The notes below the pieces were generated by a model, which was not told where the DNA came from, did not search any database, and saw only the letters and a list, made by a program, of their open reading frames with translations. Both the position numbers and the translations under genes were made by a program. From Monosiga brevicollis MX1 (lineage: Eukaryota; Opisthokonta; Choanoflagellata; Craspedida; Salpingoecidae), in the NCBI RefSeq assembly GCF_000002865.3, contig NW_001865048.1:24456-88455 (forward strand): a stretch of DNA of 64,000 nt, in the 5' to 3' direction. This document shows positions 24,608-35,397 of this stretch, in pieces. Numbering within the stretch: the stretch's first letter is position 1; each line of letters starts with the position of its first letter.

Positions 24608-26865
24608 ATGTCGTCTAGTGCCATTAAAGTGGGCATCCTAGACCGGGAGCATGGTCTTTTAAAGGTGTGTCATTTGATCAAGGAGTACGGGGGGTCGAGC
24701 CTGAACGGCAACTGGCGCTGATGGTGACGGCTCTTTGATCCGTGTTCCACATGACTTGATGTCGATCGGATGGAATCTTTGGATCTTATCGCGCCTCGTC
24801 TTGGCTCCTGCTCGTTGGTGTTGCGGATCAATAGAAGCGCAAGCCGCACCTGGTGGCGCTTGTTGAGGAGCCAGGAGGTCGCCTCTTGCGCTGGCACAAG
24901 ACTGCCTCTCCGGACAGTCCCATCGAGGTTTGACCTCGTACTCCTGTCCTGGCCTCCCCCTGCCCCAACGTGCTAGATTCTTGCTCACAGCCGGAGCTGG
25001 CTCTTAGATGGACGTGCCACTCAAAAGCATCGTTGCCGTGGGTCGATTGGTGGAGAGCGACAACAACACATACTTTGTCGTCAGCTCTGACAGCGGTAAC
25101 TTCACCTTCATAGCGCCCACCATTGATGACCTGCAAACGTGGGTCAAGCTTCTCTCCCCGCAAGCCCTGTCCCGGCAGTCATCCACAAGTGATGATGACC
25201 GCGTCTGTGGACTCTTGAGCGTGGACAAGAAAAAGGACCGGTGGTGTGTCCTCCGAAAAGCTTCCATCGTCATGTTCAAGGCCAAGGTACCATGGTCATG
25301 CACATCAACTTCCCTCGCCTTGTCGCGCCCCCTTGGCGGACAAAGGCACGAAGATGCGTGAGGGTCTCCTCGCAAGCTGCTCTCATATCACCTGCGACTC
25401 GTGTGGGAAATACAGGGTGACAAGGATCCCGTGGGTGCCATCGTGCTTGATAGTCTTTGCACTGTCAAGCCGCCGGAAACGAGCGAGAAGCTGTCGGCGC
25501 GTCGGGCTACCGTCTCGGTCTGTATCCTGCCCGCAGGCACTCAACACTCACCCGACGCCCGCTGGTTTTTGATCGGCACACTCTGACGCCTCACCAATGG
25601 CATGTCCCCTCAACTATATGCCGTTCTTCTGATTGACATCAGGGCTATACCTTCAATATTTACACAGCCTCTCGGGATTGGGCGCTCAAGGCTAAGACCA
25701 TGAACGATGCCAATCGATGGGTGACAGCGCTGCAGGATGCCATTGAAGCTTGTCCCAGCTTGACAACGCCATTTTCCAAGCTAGCCAATCGTCATGCTGG
25801 TGCAGATGCCTTTGAGCTTGAAGAGGTTATTGCTGATCGAGTGGTAGGTGACTGTGCATTAAACTTTTGCCAGGCTGTTGAACAGCTCCCCGCTCATCTC
25901 CTGCTCCTGCGTGTATGCAGCTGCTTTGTTTCTCGGATGAGGGCTTGGATATGCCCTTGACACCTCTGCCTTACGGCTCTATCGGCAAGCGGCCCTCGGG
26001 CAATGAATACGGCTTTCATCACATTGGTATGTACAGCGTCACCTTGTGCCTGACCAGCTCGCGTAACCAATCTCGTTGGTTTTGAGGGTTGCCATCGTGC
26101 TCATGCATGTCTGTACGCATCACGTGACCTCCTGTAGAGGCCATGCACATCTACAACAGTCTGTTGCCAGGCCAATCATCCAGATTTGGTGATTTGAGTG
26201 ACGTGCACAAGCTGGCTCGCAATCTCTTCCTTGTCTGTCAAGACGTGCCAATGCTGCGCAATGAGATTTTCATGCAAATTCTCAAGCAAACCACACGGGT
26301 TTGTCTTGCACCCCTTGTGCCTCTTTTTGGTTTCATGTGTTTGGCATGTTTCTATTCTGGGTCTCTTGTGTCTGGTTTGTGACAAAGCAGTCCGATGAGG
26401 CGGTGTTTTTCTAATTTTTTTTTGATCATTGCGCGCGCTTGATGGTGTGTAGCATCCGCGCCCGGGGTCGCCAGAGCACATGGTGTACTGGTTTCTATTG
26501 GCTGCTCTCTGCTCACACCACGTGCCTTCGGGCGCGCAAGACAAGTTCTTGCGTTCCATGCTGCGCATGACGGCCGCGCATTCTGAGGTAGGAATGACCT
26601 TGTGTCAAACGTGCAGGTGCAGCGATCACACCATCCTTATTCTCATGGCATGCCTGCTTTCTGCTTTTCAACCATTGCATTGCAGTATCCATCAAGCGTG
26701 AAAAAGGCTGCCAACTTTTGTCTCGAGGCTCTGTCAGGGGCCAAGTCGCCCGTCTTTCATGATGCCCTCATGAAGGACATCCTAGATGGGAGCGCCTTTG
26801 ATCGTCAAGCAGATGGTCTCGTGCTGGACCGTGAGATCACGCTCGCCGACGACTCGGCCTGTTGA
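24608..26865 (+). CDS. PH-MyTH4 domain protein (PLEKHH-related, no FERM domain)
   Basis: The start is the ATG at 24608 (MSSSAIKVGILDREHGLLK). Exon 2 (KRKPHLVALVEEPGGRLLRW, acceptor near 24834) and exon 3 (KSIVAVGRLVESDNNTYFVV, ending DDLQTWVKLL) form a first PH domain with the typical C-terminal Trp. A second PH domain follows (RVCGLLSVDKKKDRWCVLRK, then GYTFNIYTASRDWALKAKTM and NDANRWVTALQDAIE). A MyTH4 domain occupies the rest: AMHIYNSLLPGQSS, LARNLFLVCQDVPMLRNEIF, MQILKQTT and MVYWFLLAALCSHHVPSG. MyTH4 binds microtubules or actin-linked cargo. In PLEKHH and MAX-1 proteins a FERM domain usually follows; here the reading frame ends soon after the MyTH4 helices (stop TGA 26863-26865), so the FERM part is absent. 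Signal is probably at phosphoinositide-rich membrane. Confidence 0.82.
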
Positions 26866-27439
26866 GCATGCACGTGCTCGCCCCATTGCCCGTGTGTGTT
26901 CCTTGCCATGTGTCTGGTGCGCGGCGTGCAGCGCTGTATCTTTGTAGGATATTCTTGATTTTTAGTGTGCGCCTGTGCCAAGCATGGCTGTGGGCGCCAC
27001 GGCCACGTCGGCATTCACGATACTCGCAGTCAACTACCTTGCGTGAAGCGGCTTGGGCGAGGCATCAATGCGTTGGGGCTTGTGACTTTTCGCTACCTGT
27101 CGATTGAGTTGCTGTGGTGTCGGGCCTGTGCCTGGGCATATACTGCAGTGTGTGTGTGTGTGTTTTCGTTTGTGTGGGTGTGTTTCGATCTTTTTGGTTT
27201 TTCTCCGTCTTTGCCGTGCTGTTCTTGAAGTGCTGTTCATTTCCAGCCCAGCCCGTCATGTAGGGGGGAGGGCAATGTATGTAAAGCAACAACACTGCGG
27301 AGTGTCCCGTTGACATGAAGCAATGACATCAATTCAAGAATGAACGGACTTTGGTCTTGATCGAGCTCGGTTACATGGGTCGATTAAAACGGGATTTGTC
27401 TAATGAAGCGGGGTTAACCCACTAAAAGGCCTGGCTCAC
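26866..27439. other. Convergent intergenic region
   Basis: This lies between the PH-MyTH4 gene and VPS36, tail to tail. A short TG-rich segment occurs near 27146-27185. I see no coding sequence. Confidence 0.45.
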
Positions 27440-29060
27440 TCAAGCAGAGGCCGCTACTGTGCGGGGATGCAGAAAGTAGTTGGGGTAGAAACGCAGGCCC
27501 TCGGTGCTTTCGTCGCGGGCCAGCCAGCCAGCCGTTTCTGCGACGAGGAGGAGTTCAGTGGCCACGACAGCCGAGATGCTCTTGAGACGAGCAAGGCGTC
27601 CGGCTGTGAGATAGCCTTGGGCCTGCACCATGTCCATCATGGCCGTGTGGTCGAATTGACCTGCTCCGTTGGCCGCGCGTGCCTCGACGGCTTTGACGCC
27701 ACTGGAGAAGACGCGGAGTTGATAGGGTAGATTCATGGGCTCAAATTGTTCGCAGGCGTGCAACACGTCATTGGGGGACAGGAGTTCAGTGCCGCGGGCC
27801 CGGTTGTACAGACAATACAAATCGGTGACAGCCAAAACACCGTTGTGCTGCATGTACCGCGTCAGGCGGGCAAGGATATGGTCGGGTGAGAAGAGGCTGC
27901 GACTATCCACTCGGGCAGGCCAGGCAGCGACCGCCCGCCACAACACGAAAATGAGCGTAACGACAGGAGTATAAAAAAAAAAGGCAGCAAACCTTGGCCA
28001 GGAGGGTGGGCAGGATCTTTGACAGTTCTTGAGCCAGTTGTCGATGAAACTCCTATAGCCACATTTCCAGGTCAGATCGTCCGGGATGAAACGGTTTGCA
28101 AGCGAGTCAGGAAAACGGCGGGGACAGACCGCGGGTCGCTGCTTGTCGCGAACAACGGGGTTATCAATGCCAATGGACAGCAGATAGTCCTCGAGTTGCT
28201 GAGATATGGCAGCATTGTCCTCGTCCTGTACGCGCGCGCTGAGTTTTGCGGCCAAGGCGAGCAATTCGGAGGCCTTGGACTGAAGGCCTGAGGGATGGGG
28301 CGAGCGAGAAGGTCCGAGTGAGCTGGATCATGACATTTGGGAGCCAGACCGCGTTGGGCAAACCCTCACCTTGGAGGTCACCCGAGAAAGCTTCCTGAAG
28401 AGAGCTGTCGGCAGCAGCAAGTGAAGTTTCGGTTTGCTTGACCACACGCCGAATGCCGCCCGTGCCGGACCCTGTCAGGGTGACCGGTGCTGCCTGCGAA
28501 ACGGCGCCCGTCGAGGCGCTGTTGGACTCATTGCCAGCAGCGTGAATGGCACCACCAGCTGGTGTCGGGCAGCTGGGGTTTAGGTCGATGGGCTGGGTCA
28601 GCCACATTTGGGCAGCCAGGACGGCCAGCAGGCCATGGTGAAAGGCCGTGACGGTGTTCTCATCGCGATTGCGAAAGGAAATCTTGGTCATGGCTTCGCT
28701 GCTAGTCGCAGCAACGGCTCGAGGGAGCGGATGCTCCAACTGTGTAAAGTGGAGGATCAACTTTGGACTACCAAAGAAGGTGGCGGCCGTGTGACTGACG
28801 TGCGAAACGTGTCGCAGCTCCAGGTGCATCCACTGCTCGGCGCCGCGCCACCAGATGATGCGATAGGGGGTCAAGGCCACCTGTCCATCCTCAAAGCTCG
28901 TCTGCTGTCCACCATCATACAATCGAATGTTGCTTCCAGAAGCGTTGATGGCCTCTCCTCCCACCAGAATCTCATGCACACCACCGCTTCCACTGCCACT
29001 GCCACTGCCACTGCCACTGCCAGCCGCCCGGCGCCCGTCGATCCACTGCCATCGGTTCAT
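27440..29060 (-). CDS. VPS36: ESCRT-II subunit VPS36
   Basis: VPS36 is the ESCRT-II subunit that binds ubiquitin and phosphoinositides through its GLUE domain and helps sort receptors into multivesicular bodies. The start is the ATG at 29060-29058 (MNRWQWIDGR). A Ser-Gly repeat coded by a hexanucleotide repeat (28988-29022) follows. The GLUE domain reads NIRLYDGGQQTSFEDGQVAL, TPYRIIWWRG, KLILHFTQLE and KISFRNRDENTVTAFHHGLL. The helical and winged-helix part has SKASELLALAAKLSARVQDE, GVLAVTDLYCLYNRARGTEL, LSPNDVLHACEQFEPM, AMMDMVQAQGYLTAGRLARL and LLLVAETAGWLARDES. The C-terminus FYPNYFLHPRTVAASA ends at TGA 27442-27440. No NZF zinc fingers are seen in the GLUE domain, as in animal VPS36. It is divergent from the RNPS1-like gene. 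Confidence 0.93.
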
Positions 29061-29335
29061 CCCGAAAGGTTGAAAAAGGCGAAGTAAGTGAGCATATTAT
29101 CTTTGCGACGTTGAAAGATGTTCTTCACTGTATTCGTCGTCTGAATCTCGTCGTGCGTGTGTGGAGATATTCTCGCTTGACTCTCTCTCTCTGATTTTGG
29201 GTGTGTTGGTGCTTGTGTGGAAAGCTCTTTTGCGCTGACAAATACACACTCTCTGACTGCTCCGCTCGAATCTTCTCTCTCTCTCTGTCTCTGTCTCTCG
29301 CTTTCTCTCTCTGTCTCTCTCTCTCTCTATCTCTG

Positions 29336-29371
<36 letters not shown>

Positions 29372-29522
29372 TCTCAAGCTCTCTCAAGCTCTCTCAAGCT
29401 CTCTCTCAAGCTCTCTCTCAAGCTCTCTCTCTCAAGCTCTCTCTCAAGCTCTCTCTCTCTCTCTCTCTCTCAAGCTCTCTCTCTCAAGCTCTCTCTCAAG
29501 CTCTCTCTCTCTCTCTCTCTCT

Positions 29523-29606
<84 letters not shown>

Positions 29607-29761
29607 TTCTCGTCTGATTGTCCGAGCGCGCGCGTTGAAACGGCAGCGCAGGGGCGTGATACTGTCCGTGCGAGTGATTTGTCTGGCCTCAAGGTTACTA
29701 TAGGAGAACTCTGGCAAAGTTGCCACGCCGAGGTTCTTGGCCGTCTTCTTCGACCTCCACC
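29061..29761. other. Divergent promoter region with long CT tract
   Basis: This 0.7-kb gap between VPS36 and the RNPS1-like gene is dominated by a CT-rich tract (29271-29601). The rest includes a likely 5' untranslated region just before 29761. I see no coding sequence. Confidence 0.5.
29271..29601. repeat. Compound (CT)n tract with CTCTCAAG interruptions
   Basis: A pyrimidine-rich array of CT dinucleotides. The first 90 bases are broken by CTGT units; 29374-29530 contains about a dozen copies of the 8-mer CTCTCAAG; the last 75 bases are nearly pure CT. A similar compound array occurs at 50820-51252. Confidence 0.93.
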
Positions 29762-31195
29762 ATGTACGTTTGACAGTGGCACTTGCTGTCTGTTTCTCGG
29801 TTCACCCCCCCTGCCCCGGCCTCCTCCTGTTGAACGCTCATGCCGCATGCGTGCCACCTGCAGGTCGTCTCGTTCTCCGTAGGTTCTGCTTGACTTTGTT
29901 TTCCCAACGCGCTCGCTCTTTCCATCTCGATCTTTGGTGTCTGCTCCCCCATCTTACGGGTGGCCTTTGGTCTTCGTTTTTATACAACAACCCGCAGACG
30001 TCGCAGTCGTTCGCCCAGTCCCGCCAGCTCCCGCTCGCGCTCACGTTCCCGCAGGTCTGTTCCTGGTGTTTGCCGCTGATTGACGGTTCAAGAGTCGTAT
30101 CTGATTTGCGTCATTGCTTGGTTGTCTGTCGTGGCCGAGCCACTGCGCCTGCTGCTATGACTTTTTGCTCACAACTTTTGCTGGTTCGCTCATGGACATG
30201 GCCGTTTGCGTGTGAAATGTTGCAGCATCAGGTCTGTCATGTCTGATCCCCGCCTGTGGGCATGTCACGAATGCCAGGACTGCGCGACTGAGCGTGCCTG
30301 TCTCGAGTCTGGCTGCGGCTGTTCAACTTGCTCTTTGAAGATTTATTTTCAGATTGACATCTTCATGATTTCCTCGTGTTCACTGGTGGGAAAGCCTCAC
30401 GATTGACATTCGGTGTCTTGATCCGCAGCCCTCGTCGTAGGAGGTCAATGTCGCGTTCCCCTTCGCGTTCGCGTTCTCCATCGCCTCGTCGCGGTCCCAG
30501 TGAGGATCGAGTAGGTTCACGTCTCCGGCTCGGAAGGGTGTTTTGTGGCCGGCCTCAGGCCTTTTCTTCCTCATGGCCTGGATGCCGCTTCTGGTCAACA
30601 ACAGGTGACCGATCTCTTTGTGGGCCAGCTCTCCGGCAACGTGACAGAGGCTCACCTGGAGGAGGTCTTCAACTGCTATGGGTCGGTCAAGCAAGTGGAA
30701 ATGCCCCGGGTAAGCCTTTGACAGCCGTGCGTGCGTGTGCATTGGGCCGGTCAACAGGTCAAGTGGCACACGAGGCAGCATTGTGACCCTTCTCTGCATT
30801 GTGCTTTGCCTGCATCGTGACCCTTCTCTGCATTGTGCTTTGCCTTGGGCTGGATCTTTCTGGTTCCTTAGGGGGGCCGCGCGGGCCAGCGCCGCAAGTT
30901 TGCGTATGTGTCCTTTGATACGGTGGAGGAGGCCGAGCGGGCGATGGACTTTTTGAACGGCGCACAGTTGGATGGACAAAAAATCGTGGTGCAGCCCAAG
31001 CAGCCCCCGCGTCGCATGTATGTTTNNNNNNNNNNNNNNNNNNNNNNNNNNNNNNNNNNNNNNNNNNNNNNNNNNTGGTAACTCACAACGCCCCATTCCC
31101 CTCCTCTCTTCGATGTCCCCCCCCTTGCTTCTTCAGGTTCTCGCTCTCGTTCTCCACCTCCGCGCCGCCACTACGACGATGACCGCCGTCGTTAA
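29762..31195 (+). CDS. RNPS1: RNPS1-like SR protein with one RRM (interrupted by assembly gap)
   Basis: RNPS1 is a splicing activator and exon-junction-complex component. The start codon appears to be split by an intron: exon 1 ends with AT at 29762-29763 (context CTCCACCAT then gtacgt), and a 15-base exon 2 (29864-29878) supplies the G and reads SSRS. Exon 3 (29998-30054) encodes RRSRSPSPASSRSRSRSR, and the next exon PRRRRSMSRSPSRSRSPSPR. The RRM follows: VTDLFVGQLSGNVTEAHLEE and VFNCYGSVKQVEM (30605-30710), then RRKFAYVSFDTVEEAERAMD and NGAQLDGQKIVV (30885-31000). The RRM sequence resembles RNPS1 more than other SR proteins. A run of 50 N falls right after PPRR, and the phase of the last exon (SRSRSPPPRRHYDDDRRR, stop 31193-31195) does not join directly, so a small exon is probably lost in the gap. 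Confidence 0.82.
31026..31075. other. Assembly gap (50 N)
   Basis: Fifty unknown bases sit in the 3' part of the RNPS1-like gene. The round length suggests a placeholder, so the true size is unknown. Confidence 0.99.
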
Positions 31196-31208
31196 TTCGA
31201 TCATCTCT

Positions 31209-31253
<45 letters not shown>

Positions 31254-31748
31254 TTCTTCCTTTTGTGAAATTAAAACTGACACTTGGTAATCTCCCTTCA
31301 GCTTTCAAAGTGTGAGAAAGTATAACACAGTTCACTTCACCATGGCAAAATACCTCCCTAAAACGTAATTACGGTCACACCAAGGGCTTCCTCCTTGGAA
31401 TTTTTCCAATTTTAACTCTTGTTTTTCTATTTTTAAATTTCTTTTTCAACACTTGTTGTGTTTTTTTATTTTTCTTTTGGCGGTGAGTCGGGCCCGTGAC
31501 GACCGAGCGGGGGGCGCAATGCCACTGCCACTGGCCTGGTCATCATTGGATTGATGGCTGGGAATTGCATTTGATGAGGAGGTGTAATGGGTCGCGGGCT
31601 TGTAGAGGGATTGGCATGGCTCTTGTTTGCGTTGGAACTGACCAAATAAATTCCAACTTTTCCGTGCACCAGGCGGCAGCAGGCTCGAGCTCACAGTTTG
31701 TGTCGTTTGCTTTCCTGAGGTGATAGCTGCCTTTGGAGACGCGTGAAA
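31196..31748. other. Intergenic region with short CT tract
   Basis: This separates the RNPS1-like gene from AIDA. It has a CT dinucleotide tract near 31213-31250 and an AT-rich stretch to about 31475. I see no coding sequence. Confidence 0.45.
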
Positions 31749-33375
31749 ATGGCAGTGGCCGTGCAGCAGCCCGATACAGGTCGATACCTGGCGCAATGGC
31801 GCGATCGTTTGGATCGTGGCGTCGGCTTTGACAACTGGGGCCAAATGATTGAGGCGTGTGACGAGTATGATAAGGTATGTCGGCTCGACCAAGGACCCAC
31901 CCTGCACTGCCTGCCCCTGCTGCCCACCTCCTGGCCTCATGCGCGCGCCCTGTCAGGTCGTGAGCGAGATCAAGTCAACGGTGCATAAGCAGAAACCTCC
32001 ATTTACAGAGGACGTGTGCAAGTTTCTCGTCAACGTCGCCATTGCCGCCACCCTGCGAGCCAAGGCAGCCCAAGACCTGACGGGTGCGTGCTGACCGTCA
32101 GACTTGATTCAAATCCGCCGTGACACGGAATTTGAATTATTGAAGCTTCGAGGATCCGCTAAATTCCGAGCAAACGGGTGCTGCTGCACCTCGTTGGCCT
32201 TTCGCTCATCTTGTCCGCCCCTTCTCGAGTGCAGGCAAGGTGGCTGGCGTGACGCTGTCGGAGATGCGCCACCTGATTGAAACGATGAAACAGCTGCCCG
32301 ATACCGTGCCGCCGTTTCCACTGCCGGGCGTTGAAGAGTTTCGCCATCTCATGCCGGCCCCGGCCCCGCACATGGGATCCCTGGCTGGCGCCGGGGCCCA
32401 GGGCGACCAGGACACGGACAACGAGGATGATCAGGATGCCGGTGTGTTACAGAAAAACAACCCCTCTCTTCTGCAACAGAACCAGCAAAGCAAATGAGAG
32501 GAAAGAATCACTGTGAAGCCTTCTTCAGGGTTGTGCTGCTTGCCTCTGACAATGTCTGTCTGACTTGAAACTTTTGAACACGATGCTGGCAGACCACGCC
32601 ACGACCGGTGGATCCCTCAAGCCTCGCATCAACTTTCCGGGTAAAACCAACATTACCATCTTCATTCAGAAGATTCAGCTCAAGGATCCCAGCCAATACA
32701 TCGAGCCCTACTTTACCATCTCCGTCAAAGGTGAGACTATGCTTGCTTGTTTTCTCGTCTGCTCATGCAAGTTCCCTCGCTGCTGGTGTGGAGTCAACAC
32801 ACGCAAACGTCACTTTGGGCCATGCCAATTTTTGTTACCAACACCCACAGACGCCACGGGCAAGGATCTTGCTGCGCCCCAGGATACTCCGCCCACCAAT
32901 CGCAAGGACAACGACTTTATTCACTTTACCCAGCCCATTGAGATTCAACTGGCCCTCGAGGACTTGTCGGCCGGTAGGATATTTACCACATGACTTGATT
33001 TGTCGACGCCCCATGATCACGGTTCTTGGTGCTCGTGTTTGCATGAATGCCGCAGACTGTGCCATCTTCCTCGAGTTCAAGCACTTCAAACCGCGCAAGC
33101 ACAAGACCTCGGTCAAGTGCTTTTCGCTCATGGAGCTGGACGAGCTCATCCATTCGGCACAAGCCGTGCCTTTGGAAATGTATGTGCTGCGTCCTGCCAT
33201 GAACGACCCGTGACTGCTTTGAATGGCCTCAAATTCTGTTGGCCCTCTCACCTGCACACTCGCACCAATCAATCGCAGCTATGCCAAGCCCACCGACTTT
33301 AAGCGCCGCAAGCTGCACTTGCTCACGGAGAAGAAGCACTATCTGTGGGTCATGGTTCACCTGACCAAGAACTAA
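31749..33375 (+). CDS. AIDA: AIDA, axin interactor with C2 domain
   Basis: The start is the ATG at 31749 (MAVAVQQPDTGRYLAQWRDR). The N-terminal helical domain reads LDRGVGFDNWGQMIEACDEY across exon 1 and continues with PPFTEDVCKFLVNVAIAATL and GVTLSEMRHLIETMKQLPDT. An acidic linker follows (DQDTDNEDDQDA). The C-terminal membrane-binding C2 domain includes NITIFIQKIQLKDPSQYIEP, YFTISVK, QDTPPTNRKDNDFIHFTQPI, CAIFLEFKHFKPRKHKTSVK, CFSLMELDEL and YAKPTDFKRRKLHLLTEKKH. These match animal AIDA block by block (for example KPTDFKRKKLQLLT, recalled). In animals AIDA binds axin and blocks its dimerisation and JNK activation; the ancestral role in a unicell is unknown. The protein ends HLTKN-stop at 33373-33375. 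It is convergent with the C7orf50-like gene. Confidence 0.92.
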
Positions 33376-33757
33376 ATGCAAGGGGTCCAAGACCAGTGGT
33401 GCCTGTGGCATCCCCTCTCCCTCTTGTGCATGTCTTGTCTCCCTTTTCTGTTCTCTGTCTCTGCTGGCGCATTTGTCTATTCTTCTTCTTTTGTTGGTGG
33501 GCCGGACCCCTTTCTTGTCGAGTACATGGCTCTACCACATTGAAACTTGTAACCCAACGCTCCTGCTTTGACGTCGGCTTTGGTGTTTTTAAAAACATTC
33601 TCACATCTGGGGGAGGGAGACCAACTCGATGCTGGAACTTGCTGCACTCTCATTCGATTAAGTCGGGTGGGGTTGGTTGGAGATATTGGGAATCCAGAGC
33701 ACGTCAAGGAGAAGAACACCAGGCAAGCGGCAAGCGCATTGCCATCTTTGCGCCGAC
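33376..33757. other. Convergent intergenic region
   Basis: This lies between the stop codons of AIDA and the C7orf50-like gene and should hold both 3' untranslated regions. I see no coding sequence or repeat. Confidence 0.45.
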
Positions 33758-34783
33758 TCAAGCCAAGGCCTTGATGAGCTTCTTGGCACGCTTTCGGATG
33801 ATTTTATAAATGACCGGCGTCACCTGTTCGGCATCAAAGGTTTCTTTATTGTCTTCGGCGGCTAGTCGCGCCGACTCGAGAACCGCCGGTGACACCTCCT
33901 CACTCGCCACAACCTGTTCGGCTCGCTCGCGCAGGCGCATCCGTGCCACGCCCTGAAGGGCCTGAACATATGTCACAAACACATCAAAGTCATCTTTGGG
34001 TAGCTGCGCGGAGCAAGCAAGCACGCGGCAGGGCAAGAGGTGAGAGGCACAAGGCAACAGGCGCAGGTCCGCAGGCTGGTGGGATGAAACGCGAGGTGGG
34101 CGCGCAGGCGGACCAGGTAGGGATCAAATGCATGCTCAAGCAGAAACTATGGCAGAGAAAGCCAGCGGGCCAAGGACCGTGAGGATTGGAAACAGCGAGT
34201 GGGGCCAAGGCGCGTCGTGTCATCCAAAGCAGCAGCGCGGGCAACCCTCTGCTGATCGTACATTTTGGCGAACTTTTTGAAACTTCCATTGTGTTCGGTC
34301 AGACTGCCACAGGCGCAGGTAATCTAGTGCCTGCTGATATGACTGACGATCTTTGACTGCGGAGCCAGAGGTGCAAAGGTCAGACAGGACGGGGAGTGAG
34401 TGCCCAGCAAACGAGAGCTAAAAGCCGTGCAGTCCAAGACAAGACTCACCAGCGGGAGGCGGCGGAGCGGACTCTTTCTTGGGTGTATCTGATGCATCTG
34501 TCTTTTTGCTGCGCTTGGCCTCGGGCTTGCTTTCGCTGCTGCTGCCGTGGCTTGACCCGCGCCCGCGACCGCCACGACCACCGCGACCACCGCGACCGCC
34601 ACGGCCGCGCTCAGCACCACCCCGACCACGACCACGCTCCCCCGCACCCTGTCCCCGACCACGACCGCCACGACCACGACCACGACCCCGCCCACGGCCT
34701 CCATCCCCAGCACCCCGTCCAGCTTGTCCAGCTTGTCCAGCCGCCACCGTCACCGGCGCCTCACCCCCCTCGGTTGCCGCCAT
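33758..34783 (-). CDS. C7orf50-like WKF-domain protein with RGG-rich N-terminus
   Basis: The start is the ATG at 34783-34781 (MAATEGGEAP). The first exon encodes about 70 residues of Gly-Arg repeats (GRGRGRGRGG type), coded by an imperfect CCACGACCACCG repeat at 34560-34700, then a basic Ser/Lys patch (EAKRSKKTDASDTPKKE). The core domain is assembled across introns: ALDYLRLWQSDRTQWKFQKV (near 34265-34330), RQN joined to FLLEHAFDPYL, then LPKDDFDVFVTYVQALQGVA (near 33940-34005). This matches the WKF domain of human C7orf50 (YLRLW..R.EWRFQK.RQ.WLL...D, recalled). The C-terminus VIYKIIRKRAKKLIKALA is basic; stop is at 33760-33758. RGG and WKF suggest a nucleolar or RNA-bound protein; the molecular role is unknown. 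One N-terminal intron junction is unresolved. Confidence 0.8.
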
Positions 34784-34957
34784 CTTGATCTCTTGAGAGA
34801 GAGAGACAGAGAGAGAAAAGAAACAAAAGAGACACGTGTGTTCCACATTCTCTCTCTCTCTCTCTGTCTTCGTGTCTGTCTCTCTGTCTCTCTCTGTCGT
34901 TCCCTCTTTCTCTGCTCTCTCTGTCTGTCGTTCACTCTTTCTCTGCTCTGACTCTCT

Positions 34958-35034
<77 letters not shown>

Positions 35035-35397
35035 TCTTTGTCTCTGTGCAGTCTCCGACTCGGTCTGAGGTAGCAGAATCGATCGCGGTGACTCCCGTTG
35101 GCTATGCAGCGCTTGGTTTTTTTTACTGATGACTGATGGAGAGCCTCGAGTTGGGAGGACGGCTCAAGCGTTTGGGTGGGCGCAGCCATCCAGGACGACA
35201 ACAGGCTCTGAATTGTATTTCTTTTTTTTTTGCTGTCTGCTTCTTCACAGATCACAACTGAACGACGAGAGAAAACCAAAAGGGACAAGCATCACCACGG
35301 AGTAACCGGTCCGTCCCGTCCGTGTCGAGGCCGGGGGGGGGGGGGGGGGGGGCACTTTGAAGAAAGATAAAGACGAATGGTGGTGGTACAGAGAAAG
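34784..35397. other. Intergenic region with CT tract and G20 run
   Basis: This lies between the C7orf50-like start and the ATG8 stop. A GA-rich stretch begins 14 bases upstream of the C7orf50-like start codon, a long CT tract follows (34848-35032), and a 20-base G run sits at 35333-35352. I see no coding sequence. Confidence 0.5.
34848..35032. repeat. (CT)n tract with CTGT interruptions
   Basis: A pyrimidine tract, broken by CTGT and CTTT units up to about 34965, then almost pure CT to 35032. It lies upstream of the C7orf50-like gene. Confidence 0.93.

Noticed and set aside
29217-29620. Long open frames of Leu-Ser repeats over the CT tract (also 36804-37328, 50682-51379 and 34836-35129)
   Set aside because: They are translations of dinucleotide repeats, which stay open in several frames at once, and do not resemble proteins.
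34324-34713. Val/Ala-rich frames opposite and across the RGG-coding region
   Set aside because: They are out-of-frame readings of the GC-rich RGG repeat; the RGG frame joins the WKF domain exons.
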